Source: Ascaris suum
Lineage: Eukaryota; Nematoda; Chromadorea; Rhabditida; Ascarididae
Assembly (NCBI GenBank): GCA_013433145.1
Contig: CM024174.1
Location: forward strand, 638,583-702,582
Direction: 5' to 3'
Length of the DNA stretch: 64,000 nucleotides
The translations under genes and the position numbers were made by a program. The notes below the pieces were generated by a model. The model was not told the origin of the DNA. It did no database searches and was given only the letters and a program-made list of their open reading frames with translations. Shown piece by piece: positions 1 through 22,377 of this stretch (within the stretch, counting starts at the first letter, position 1; each line of letters opens with the position of its first letter).

Positions 1-1052
1 CTAACGGTTATTCGACCATTGCAGGAAGAGCATAATAAGACAGAACAGGTTGCGGCATATCAAGGAAGCCTATGTTAATAGCCCACTGGCTGAATGAAGA
101 CATTGAGAGGTCAACGGTCAATTCAAATTCACTTCGAAGCAATTTCGTTGAGCACATCGATAACTAAGATGCTTCTAAATTCGTCTGTTCAGCTAAAATA
201 GCTGTCTGACAACGGTTGTTTCCCTCAACAACGGGAAAACGTTTATAATATTTTGCGTTGTAGAATCACGTCGCAGTGTAATCTCAAGTCCTCTCCAGGT
301 GTGCTTACGCTCGGGTCACTCGGAGCGGATGGACGCTGGACATTGGCAATCATGCGTACTGGACGACCACTTGGTCAACAAATGAATGGTTAGGATGGTG
401 AGTGGAGGTGGTTAATCGGAACCAAAGAAACCGCGACATAGGAGCGTGGTTCACTGAGAGTGTTTTGGGGACGCCGAAAGCGGCTGGCGCCATAGTATCA
501 GTGTGCCGTCACTATCATATCTCTACGGCAATGAAGCCGAATAACGTTCGTCTCTTGCTGCCAGCCTCCTTCACAGTCGTTCATGCCGACGCGTTGCGTT
601 CTTCTTTACGTTACCTTACGCATGCATCATTGCCAACCCTTGCCGACACACACGCGCTAATTGGCTTCTTTCACTTCAGCCTACTGTGGACTTTTCCGCC
701 TACGATTGGCACTAATAGCGGCCAGACACCCTCAACTCGAGCCACCGTTTCTCGCGCCCTAGAAATTCTTGGCTTTCGATTCTGATCATAGGAAGAAACC
801 GTTTCTGATTAGCCAATTCTCAGGAACTGGCTTAGCAAAAGAGAGAGGCAACAGCTTAGCTGCTCAGATTATCGGTCAGTGAGAGAGCACGTTGAAACGA
901 GGAGCTGCAGCCGCTGTTGGGTGTGCCGCAAAGAAACGCTGGGTGTATCGGTTGGGTGTCACTGGCCGCCAACCTCATATAAGCAACAACCTCAGTTGCC
1001 CGTCCACCACGCGCCCAATACGCCGCTACCTTTACAAATCGCCAACGTCGTT
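1..1052 (+). promoter_or_regulatory. GC-richer 5' flank of the gremlin-like gene (putative promoter/5' UTR)
   Basis: This block is clearly richer in G+C than the rest of the window and lies directly upstream of the first gremlin exon. It holds a 127-codon open frame at 402-785 (+) starting at GTG, which shows no recognisable domain, signal peptide or splice context; I do not call it a gene. A TATA-like CATATAAG occurs near 977. Promoter assignment is by position only. Confidence 0.3.
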
Positions 1053-12722
<11,670 letters not shown>

Positions 12723-13065
12723 CACATCACACGGCAAACGCATCCATCGATCGGTCACTCTTTGATGGTCATCCATACATCCCTCCCGTCTTCAACATCC
12801 TTTTCTAATTCTCCTCACTTCACTTGCATCATTTTCAATTTCTTTTCCTCGCCAAAGCACATGTGAGGACAGATATATTACATCGTATATAGAATATTTC
12901 AAGTTCAGGATGGGCCGATTTCAAAAAAAAAAAACAAAAAAATACCCAACGAAATATTATGAGAGACGACGATTAATTAACAACATCAGTCAACGCAATG
13001 ACGGACAACCGACAACAACCAGCAACCGACAATGACAGATTATGTCATAATAATCAAAAGATGAT

Positions 13066-13071
13066 AATAAA
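13066..13071 (+). terminator. Polyadenylation signal AATAAA of the gremlin-like gene
   Basis: A canonical AATAAA lies about 345 bases after the TAG stop at 12722, giving a plausible 3' UTR of roughly 360 bases. There is no competing hexamer closer to the stop. Confidence 0.5.
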
Positions 13072-13084
13072 GCCAAAATTCGAC

Positions 13085-16000
13085 CAGTAAATTCATGCTT
13101 TATTTGATCATCGATTAATGAATAGTTATTTATGCACAACAACTGATATTAGCTACGCAAATATAGGAACGCTCTCCAATAGTGGGGTACATCTTTGCCC
13201 ATTCAAATGAGGATCATTCCTACTTAAAAATGAGTTCATTTTTAATTTTTTTGTTTCCTCATCCTTTGAGATTTGGATTTACTTCGAATAATTTTCCTTC
13301 TCCAATTCCTCATTCAAGATCATATACTTACGATCTCATTTCTTTCTTCGTTTTTTCTGTTATATGTGTTTTGTGTCTTTTTTCCTCATATTCTCTCGTG
13401 TAATTTCTCTTTTGTTTTCTTGCCTCGATGATTTGTGATATCGCTTACTTAGAAGCGATGAGACGACTCCGAGCAGATGATCCTTGAAAAAAAATTCGCA
13501 AACGATTTTTTTTTCTCAGCAATTATTTGCAATCCTACTAGGTGCTGGATCTCGAGCTCATATATGTCGTCCTTCTCGATCGAATGGCACTTTTTTTTAA
13601 AGAAAATGTGCTGAACGATTATTTATTTGATTTCGGTTTGTTATTGTTTTTTCTTCATCAGTTATTGTTCGCCTTTTTTCTGTCTCGTAATATTTTTTTG
13701 TCTTTTCTCTATTGTTCTCTTTTTTTCAGCTCAAATTTTTTTCCAAGCTGGAAATATTTTCATTGTTCTTTTTCATTTTATTCGATAGCGGGTTGTTATG
13801 GGTCGGCCTAATTATAGTTAGAAATATATGAGCAAACTTCACAGCACAATTTGAAAAAATAGGCACTGATTTCTCTAGAATTTGTGATATCATTTCGAAA
13901 CTGATCAATTAAAAAATATGGCAACAGGACTATTCAGCAACCGTTCGAATATTATACTTAATAATTGCACTGAATACTTTTATTCGGTAATTGTACTCGA
14001 TATCTTAACTCGACGAATGTACTCAGTAGTTATGCTCAATAATTATTACTTGTCATTTGTAGAGAAATATCACTGCCGACCCATTAAAAAATTTCTTTTT
14101 TTTTGTTGCTTTCCTTTATTAAGAATTAGAGATGTGTGCGATTTGAAAGAAAAAAGAGAATACTCTTTATAAGAAGGATCGTTTTATGCATCGTACATGT
14201 ATACAATATGCGCAATTTCTAATACATTTCTATCCCCTATATACTTTCTTATTCATAGTGAAGTGGATTTTTCTAGAATGATGACGATTATTTCGATCGT
14301 TGATGAGTCGTATTTCATTTCTATGATCCGTTTTATTCTCGCAAAAGTACAAATTTTTTTTTTTTCAGCGCGGAAATATGTATTTCTTCAGATATTAAGC
14401 TAATATATGATAGAATTAATACAGCGAATTTTTACATTTCAACGAAATTGAAACCTATGCGATTATCGATGAATATAAGCATTGATTTTTACTGGAAGTG
14501 TTTACTTTTTCTATTGCGGAGTTAATCAGATAATCTTGAAGAGCGAAATTGTTGTATAAAACGATTGACGTATCGCTCAAAAGTTCTTCATTTTGGAAAA
14601 ATTTTAACAATTAATTTGTGGAGAAAACTTCGTGAAAATATTCAAAGTTTCTTATTCCAGAATGAACTAGAAAAAATATATCATCCTTAGCATTTTCCAA
14701 TTCATTAAAGCTTGAAAGAGGAAAAAACGATAGAACGAGTTGCATGAATTCAATGCATTCACGTGCTCAGCTCTTAAAGACAATTTTAAAAAATCGTCTA
14801 AGACAAGCGTCAATTGATCATTCGTTGTGCCACTCGCAAATCCTCAATTATTATTTGCTTTGAAGACGTGTACAGAAATAGCACAAGAAGAGCCGAGAAT
14901 CACATGATCTAAATCGCTATCGCTATAAAAATGCTCCACATTTTTATTGCTGCTCTTTCGATGGAATATTCTTTAAAAACCATAGCCGAAAAATAATTCC
15001 GTGAATTCTATCGTTATATTACTGAAAAAAGCAAAACGAATCATGAATTATTTTACGCCATGGTATATTCCTATCGATTAATTTTTCACGCTTTGATCTC
15101 TATATGAAATTAATAACTCTTGAAATATTTAAAATCAAGGTAAATACGCGTAGTGCTATTCTAGACATCCATTGCTACATCACAAATTTTTTGATGTAAG
15201 ATAGTTTTTTTTTCATGAATTTTCCACATTTTTTTTGCAGCATAGTGAAAGTAAATCTTCGAAATTTTTTTGTATCGAGAAGTGAAGAAACCAGGTAGCT
15301 CCCATGAATCTGCTCTATTTTGGAATGTGTAAAATTCGACGGGTTTCCATTATTTTGATACTCTGTTCTTTTTTTAGCTTACATTGAAATGAATTCTTAT
15401 CTTATGTTTTATCTCACAAAATCCAGTCAAAATTTGCATTTGCTAATGTCTTTGACTCTATGCAATTAATAAAGCATTTATGCATAATTATTAGTGCCGT
15501 TTTTCTAGAACGTTGGAATTATTTTTGTTGTCAAATATGTGGCAAAATTCCTTTGCATTCCTTTCTTCAATAAGTTTCGTTTGATATGAGTGCATTAGTG
15601 ATTGTTGAGAAATATCACGTTATTTATTATGTTCATACAAATATATTATCAGGAGAAACTTTTAATGCAGTTAGCATCGAACTCAACAACCATAGGAAAT
15701 GAGCACTCACAACATCCTCTCCTCACTCTCCTCCGCTTCCTTTGTCGTCTTTAAATCATTCCTTTCCTTTCAAAATTATCGTCGTAGTCCAAAATATTAT
15801 GGTTTTTTATGTACTCGAAGTGACAAAGTTGACTTGCTGCATGCATCCCTATCAGTGAACTACATACATATATAATGCCGTTAGTACCATGTGACATTTC
15901 GTTCAAATATTAATGTAATCTAAGATATTATAGTCCTTGGGAATTATTAACGATAAGCGCTATCGATTGATCAGAAAACGTTCACTGCTGCAACATCCAC

Positions 16001-16430
16001 TATTGATCTCATAGTTGTCTACTGAAAGCACCTACTGAAAGTATTTGAGTACAGTTTAAATTGCTATAAAGAATATATTGAAAATGACACAAACTTAGTC
16101 AATCCTTAATCATTCTATCAATTTTAAAGCGTAGAACATTTTCAAATCATCTTATTTCTTTCCTGGACGATTCTTTTGAAGCATGAAACCCAACTTGAAA
16201 AAAAAAACTTACGGTAACTTTATAATTCATACTAAATGATTGCTTCATATGATAAACAATCATATTATCAAATTTAGAGCACTTAGTTTTATTGATTACC
16301 TATGGGTAGTTTCCTATTTATGATATGATATGTTTTTCTTCCTTAGGGGAATATATAAAATAAGCGTAATGAATGAATTTAACCTCATTTTTGACAAACA
16401 CAACTGCAAATGGCGAGAGTCAAGAAGCAA
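13085..16430. other. Intergenic DNA, no gene seen
   Basis: AT-rich sequence. The open frames here are T-rich (Phe/Leu/Ser) and have no splice or domain support. Confidence 0.5.
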
Positions 16431-16433
16431 ATA

Positions 16434-16541
16434 TGATGTCATTAGCAGCTGATAGCTTTGGCTCCATAAAGTCGCCAAAAGTACGTTTTGTAGGCGCCAG
16501 CAATAAATCACAATCGCTCCAACACCTCAACAGTCTCTAAA
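16434..16541 (-). CDS. Possible last exon of an unidentified minus-strand gene
   Basis: On the minus strand an acceptor CTCATTTTAG is followed in phase 0 by about 38 codons ending in TGA, with motifs such as LLLAPTKRTFGDF and EPKLSAAND. The codon mix looks coding, but no upstream exon was found and a second frame is also partly open. A chance frame remains possible. Confidence 0.2.
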
Positions 16542-17695
16542 ATGAGCTCACCGATTGGTCGTTACATCTATCCTGCTTAACTGGATCTGAATTCATCGTT
16601 GCTCCTATCTTGAGTCTAACTATTTGCAGCCTCCGCTTTTCTAAATAATTTTTGGTCAAGCGAAGTGTTACACCTGAGGGGATCGGATAAGCGGAGAAGA
16701 TCGGGAAGAAGAGGTCAGTGGAAGGTAAGGGAGGGAAAAGAGGGAACGGAGAATGCGTACAGATTGGTATTCGTCAATTTTTTTTACATTCATGAATGCG
16801 ATTGCGAAATTTCGCTTCATTTTCCGAAATAACCGTGGTTATGGGTTCATTACGCAAACACAGGTTAATCTATAGCTGAATGATATATGACCGAACAGCT
16901 CAGTTGCAATAAGTATAAAAATCAACCTATGCATACAGTATATCATTTGACGCATTCGAATTCGAACTCGTCATACACATATTATTTCGAATTATGCAAA
17001 TTTGTTGACGTAATTTCGAAAAATTGAATGTTAGATTTTACTTCCATCCCTATTATGGATTTAAAATGTTTTCGAAAAATAAATCGAACATTCAATGAAA
17101 ATCTAATTGAGAAAAAGTTTTATTTACATTAGAATGTAACAGAGTCATTACATAAAATATAATGAAAAACTTTGAGATTAAGTGAGATTTTTTTCTCACT
17201 CATACATATACTACATTACATTGTATTAAAGAATTCTGACGTATTATTTTATATCTTTCTCAAAATAACAAAAGTTGAAATATAAGCAAAATTCGAAAAA
17301 AAAAAAACTACCTCACATTTCACGCCTTTCAGGATAAAGAATCATAATAGCCGACTAATAATGATGCGATCGATTCCCAAACTGAAGAAGGAAAGTTCTC
17401 ACAGATAATGAATTATGAAGAGGATTATGCACGCATTTTATTTAAAGTAACATATACAACCGCTACTCAAATCTATGAATTATGCGCAAAATTAGACTTG
17501 AAAAAATTTTGGTGGGAATATTTTAAAAGAAGCTGGAATGAGGCAAGAATCAAAAAAATCCCAATATCAACTAGTAGTTAGTACACTTCATTGCGGATGC
17601 AGTGAGGGGTATTGGTCTCTGAAAAAAAAAAAAAACTATTGGCAATACGAGGAAAATTTTCGAGGGTTTACCACGATTTTAAAAATGTGCGTTGT

Positions 17696-17961
17696 TATGT
17701 TGCTTTATGCGAAGTGATCTTTTGTGGAGGTGCCGACATGATGAACCAGCACATAGCAGAATTCCTCTCATCCTGTTTGGTGATCAATCTATAATGTCTT
17801 GGCGCCACGATTGATGAGTGCGGATTTCTTTGAAAAGATGGCGCCATTAAGACCGACAATCTATTTTCAATTTGTCTCGCCGACATGTCGTTCAAGAAAT
17901 GCTGCTTACCTTTGGCCGGAAGTGGCAATTTTATATCCGGCCGGCTGAGTTGGCCAAACAT
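17696..17961 (-). CDS. Unidentified coding-like island, 88-codon open frame
   Basis: A minus-strand frame from ATG at 17961 to TAA reads MFGQLSRPDIKLPLPAK and onward with balanced codon use, unlike its AT-rich flanks. The same strand has an alternative reading: an exon after TTTTTGAG ending at the good donor AG|GTAAGC. Two GGCGCC-centred motifs (near 17801 and 17842) in opposite orientation suggest it may instead be a repeat or mobile-element remnant. No domain recognised. Confidence 0.25.
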
Positions 17962-18691
17962 CTACCTCAAAAATCACATCCACTTATTTAACCTCATGAA
18001 AATTTCAAATTTTCCAATAGTATTTTATGCTTGGTATCGATGTTCATTGCTCAATTATGAAATAAGATACTCACTCTGGAACCTTCGTCAGTGCCTTAAT
18101 TTTCAAAATTTTTGCAAAGTTAAACTCATGACAAATTTTCCAGTAATTGCAACAATTCAGCATCACTATTAAGTTTTTTTTTTCTTTCTCAAAATCTTTA
18201 ACCTTATGGAAAATGAATTACACAGTACATTAAGAAACTTTTCCTTTCAACTTAATAATATTGCATTAAAAATTTCGGTTCCTCTTCAGCAATTTCTTCT
18301 TTTTTTTTTCGCGCTGAAACGATAAAGGCTAAAATTAGGCGTCGTTCTTTTGAAAAAGTATTCCCCCCCCCCCCCAAAAAAAAAAAACTTTGCAGCATCA
18401 GTGCAAATTAATATTCGAAAATTACGACTTTTTAATATTTAAAACTGCAGGCGTATTTTTTTTTTGAATATCCGTATAGATTCCAGGAAAGGAAATGCTT
18501 AAAATTATTGGATTACTTCTCATATATTTCATCAAATCATATTTTTGGGCTATCATGAATCATCAAAGATTCTTTCGTAGTTATGACAGTTTTTACAAGA
18601 CGAGTACACTTCTGTTCCAGAAAAACTTTCAGAATTTCTGAGATTGGTCGGCTTTCGAAATAGCTCACAGAGCAAAAAAAAAACATCCATA

Positions 18692-19135
18692 TTATTGTGC
18701 CAAACTAGAATTAAAAAATGATGAATTTTTCCCTCTTTCGCTCCTTAAGTTATTGCGGGCGTAAATATCGCGTTCTGTCCTATATCGTTCATTGTATAGC
18801 CTACAATGAACAAGAGCATCCCAAGAACTCTTGCACCATAAACGATCCTTTTCGTAGAAGACACTAAGCCAGGATATTGACCAACTACTTAAGCCCATTT
18901 CACCGCTCATCAGTTGGGGAATATCCATCCACCAACCATTCAGATCTGTTCGCAGGTGAAATTCGATAGGAGGCAATAACATTTTCCAGTATGAACGAAT
19001 AAAAAAGCCCTCTTTTTCACCATATTCCGGAAGTTCAAGTGGACAGGCATTCCGTAGATGGTGACATAGAATCGGTACTTCACATTCCAACCTCTGATTG
19101 CTAAAAGCGACAAAAACAGATACGTTATGTCCCAC
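18692..19135 (-). CDS. Unidentified 147-codon open frame, probably an exon
   Basis: This is one of the longest non-repetitive open frames in the window and its G+C is well above its surroundings. It is rich in Trp and Cys and contains PPIEFHLRTDLNGWW and SSWSISWLSVFYEKDRLW. A good acceptor GTCGCTTTTAG ends at 19101, so the exon may start at 19100 with the ATG at 19135 lying in the intron. It ends in TAA at 18692. I recognise no family; it could be lineage-specific, and its 5' exons are not identified. Confidence 0.4.
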   Translation of the reverse strand: MGHNVSVFVAFSNQRLECEVPILCHHLRNACPLELPEYGEKEGFFIRSYWKMLLPPIEFHLRTDLNGWWMDIPQLMSGEMGLSSWSISWLSVFYEKDRLWCKSSWDALVHCRLYNERYRTERDIYARNNLRSERGKNSSFFNSSLAQ

Positions 19136-19152
19136 TAATACCTAACGGTTGT

Positions 19153-19156
<4 letters not shown>

Positions 19157-19239
<83 letters not shown>
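19157..19239. repeat. (CT)n microsatellite
   Basis: About 40 CT units, immediately upstream (minus-strand sense) of the open frame at 18692-19135. Confidence 0.95.
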
Positions 19240-19244
<5 letters not shown>

Positions 19245-19779
19245 TCACTCAAAAAACTCGTTTCGGCACGGCACCCGATCGGCTTAGAAAGCATTAACAT
19301 AACGCAAGAAGTGCGTGACTGCTTTGAGCACCAAAAAAATCATGGAACTGAGTATAGAACACCGCTCTATTTTTAGTATAAGCATCAATAGCAGAGGCTT
19401 AGAAAAAGAGGCTATCGTGGCATAGATCAGGGTCCTGATGGAATGAAGAAGAAAATTTCACGCCAAGATAACTGAAATTCTCAAAAATGGGAAATTTAGA
19501 GTCGTTTTCAGCGTCAAAACCAACGGCAAAGCAACTTAAAGCCAAAATATTCATAAATTTTTGTCTGCGTCCGCCACTGCCGTGTAAAATGTCCGTTAAA
19601 TTTCGTGCTTTTAATTTCAGCCCACCACAAGTTCAATTTCCTGAAAGAGTAAATGAGTGCAAGCGTGTGTGTGTAGGCACAAATAGCTATAAATGTATAT
19701 CCTATTGCCGCCATATACAAAATTTTGAAAAATGCATAAAATAGAGCGATTTTCATTACAGGGTTGAAAAAATGACGAA

Positions 19780-19962
19780 ATGCTCGGTGGATTTTTGCCT
19801 CAGTTTAATGCACTCTGTTATGTTTTTGCTTTGTTGTTAATTTTATTCATTTCTTCTTCCCTTATACACATTAGCCTCTGTAAATTCCAACCCTTAGAGG
19901 AAAAACGAAGAGATAGCCTTCCTTCCCATTATGTTTATGATGAAAGATATCGTTTAGCATAG
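19780..19962 (+). CDS. Small secreted-protein-like frame or first exon
   Basis: An acceptor ATTACAG at about 19762 precedes an ATG at 19780 whose product starts with a textbook signal peptide (residues about 10-33, with FALLLILFISSS). The 60-codon frame continues through EEKRRDSLP to TAG. A donor-like CT|GTAAAT near 19879 would make it a first exon instead. An out-of-frame ATG lies just upstream. It might carry the signal peptide for the TIMP-like exons at 21.8-22.4 kb, but the intron phase does not match directly, so at least one more exon would be needed. Confidence 0.3.
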   Translation: MLGGFLPQFNALCYVFALLLILFISSSLIHISLCKFQPLEEKRRDSLPSHYVYDERYRLA

Positions 19963-20496
19963 AGAACGAATTGACACTCAAAAATGTTTCATTGAAAGAG
20001 AAAATTTTTGCAAAAAAAGAAGTTTTTCGAGTTCTTGAGGGAAAAGATGGTCATTTTACTGATAGCATTTAAACAAAAAGGTATATTTTAAAGCTAGTAG
20101 ATATGATAATACGCTTCAGAGAATAATGTTGATTAGTGGATTTACAACAGCCGACCGGTTTTACTCAAAAATCTTGCACAATATTCAAATAATTTTGCAA
20201 GTGATTTGCTTAGATGGTCGTACGTATGCAAATTAATTATAATCCTTTGTCTTTTTCATGAACTGATTTCTTCTTACTTCAATATCACTCTGGTGCCTCA
20301 TAGCCGTCACATTGAAACGTCATCGCCTCATCTTTTTCAACGTCAAGTTTGATGCCGCTAATGCATTGTGACCAGAGGTGTCAACTGATTCTTCAAAATG
20401 GCTTTGCAAAAGCACTTTGTTTCTGTAGTAGCTCGTCTATGATTAGAAATCACTAACTTCTCAGTAACAGCTTTTTTATAGCATGATAGGATAAAA

Positions 20497-20771
20497 TTAT
20501 TCGTAAGCCCTTCTGATCTCGTTGTCTAACACGAACTTCAATAGAGGACTGTCGAAAATTCCGCTTAGAGACAGTTTTGTACAGCTTTGAGGAAAAGGCC
20601 GAAAACTAATGCTCACGAAGTGTTCGTCATGGAAGTTGCCATTGAAAAAAAGGTCCACAAATCGTTTCTGAGGTAAGCACGATTCAAAGAGCATGGAATT
20701 GTCATTGCTATTGAGAATACATTGACTTATAAACGTAACGCTAAGGTGATTCATGCATTTGAGTGAATCCT
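20497..20771 (-). CDS. Unidentified terminal exon
   Basis: Minus strand. After the acceptor TGAATTCAG, a phase-0 frame of 91 codons starts DSLKCMNHLSVTF and ends LKFVLDNEIRRAYE then TAA. The segments CTKLSLSGIFDSPLLKFVL and RFVDLFFNGNF resemble degenerate leucine-rich-repeat or F-box-partner sequence, but too loosely to name. A donor-like GTGAGC inside it would allow further splicing. Confidence 0.35.
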
Positions 20772-21792
20772 GAATTCAAACTCATGACCAATATTTTATG
20801 CTGATTCTTAATTGATCATCAATAGTTTCATGATTTCAAATGAGAGTTTATCGATTGCTGATCACATTGTTTATTGATTTATGATCCAACTTTTCCATTC
20901 ATTATTCAACGAATTCTTCTTTTCTTCGATCTTCGATCGGCGAATAATCTTGTACATTTATAAACTTTAATTCTACGTATTAGTACTTAGTGTGCATCTC
21001 GCAGCATATGGGTTCGAACGACATATTTAAAAATTAAATTTGTGAAGTAGATCATTTGCTTTCACAAAGTATTATTGAGTTCAAATAGTTTTCCTTTGCA
21101 TAATATTTATCTGGCCAATAAAATTGAAAATTCTCCATATATATATAAACAATTTTATAACTAAATGGTGACAATTCTAAGCGAAAGAAATACTGAAGAA
21201 TAGAAACAAAGCTGTCATGATATGTGTTCTTCGTAATTACGCTGAATGTACAAGCATTTACGGAAATACTTGAGACAATCCTTGAGCGACGAATAGTGTG
21301 TTTTCATGCTTTACTGAATGCTTGGACACATCCTCGGAGAGACTTTATTTCTGCCGATATTTAACTCACTATAGAAAATAACCGAATTTACAAACTTGAG
21401 TTGAATGAACTAAAATAACACATTCAAGCATGCACCTTTGGATTAAAAATACAGGCAACGTGGCATGTGCATTACCTTTGTACCTTGTGATTACCTCGAT
21501 TTCATTTGAAAAGAATACCAAATTTCTTGCATCTTACTTCAATGATTCAGGACATACAAATGAACAGTTGAGAGAAACATCAACCACCAGCAGAAAAACG
21601 TAACTGAAAGAATATGAAAAGATATGACAGTTCATAGTACAGCTACGCAGAGATTTGCACACCATAAAATGTGAGCATATTGCCCGCCTGGTACGGTGCA
21701 CACTTTTTTCGTTGTTTGACTGATAGTGAAATGATTGGGAATGAAATTTGAGGACTTTATAGCAAAAACTTCACGATCATCCTTGGTTGAAG

Positions 21793-22377
21793 CTTTCTCG
21801 ATGAGCACTGCAGATGCTTACACAAAAAACACAGAAAAATCGCCTGCCAGGAAATGCTGGCGTTATGGCAGTCGTTTCAGATCACAGCGCATACATATAA
21901 AAAGCATTATCTGTTCTATGAAACCGTTCATATGCTCTCGCATATTGCATTTACTCATGAATATATTGTTGTTAGAGTGTGCCCATTGAGAACTTCAAAA
22001 TCTATTCTTCTCGAGGGACGAACATTGAGGATCCAGCAATATTCAGCAGAAGCAGCACTATTTTCGAAGTGTGAATGCGGAAGGCAGAAAAGCTCAGCGC
22101 AAGAAGTACGCATATGTGATTGTTTCATATCCGATAATGGCGATTAAAAATCTCTTGGTCAACATATTAGCTCTTGTGTGCAGACATTCGCGCTTTCTTG
22201 AGACAAGAAGTCATAAAACTTAAGGTACAGAAGGTGCATGAGCTAAAAAGGGATCTTCGTAAGGCGTCGGCTTCGCACGAATGTAAAATAAGCCAATCTA
22301 AAAATTTTACGAAGAAATACTGCAAGCGTTTTATTGAAAAGAAATGCTTTAAAAAAATAAACAACTTTCAAAAATAA
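21793..22377 (+). CDS. TIMP/netrin-module (NTR)-like secreted protein, 3' exons only
   Basis: Two exons, about 21793-22121 and 22184-22377, separated by a 62-base intron (T|GTTTCA ... GTGTGCAG). The protein begins with a CRCLHKKHRKIAC segment, matching the C-x-C-x(n)-A-C start of TIMP/NTR domains. Later it has IQQYSAEAALFSKCECG, similar to the conserved Tyr-Ser/Thr-Ala...Cys-Gly strand, and RICDYI where TIMPs have a Leu-Cys-Asp-Phe motif. The last exon is strongly basic with four cysteines and ends in TAA, followed at once by AATAAA hexamers. NTR proteins inhibit metalloproteases or bind extracellular partners; the function here is inferred. The 5' exon with the signal peptide was not found, so the start is uncertain. 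A donor at 22115 is an alternative. Confidence 0.42.

Noticed and set aside
402..785. 127-codon frame upstream of the gremlin gene
   Set aside because: Starts at GTG, has no splice context or domain, and lies in a GC-rich flank where long frames arise by chance.
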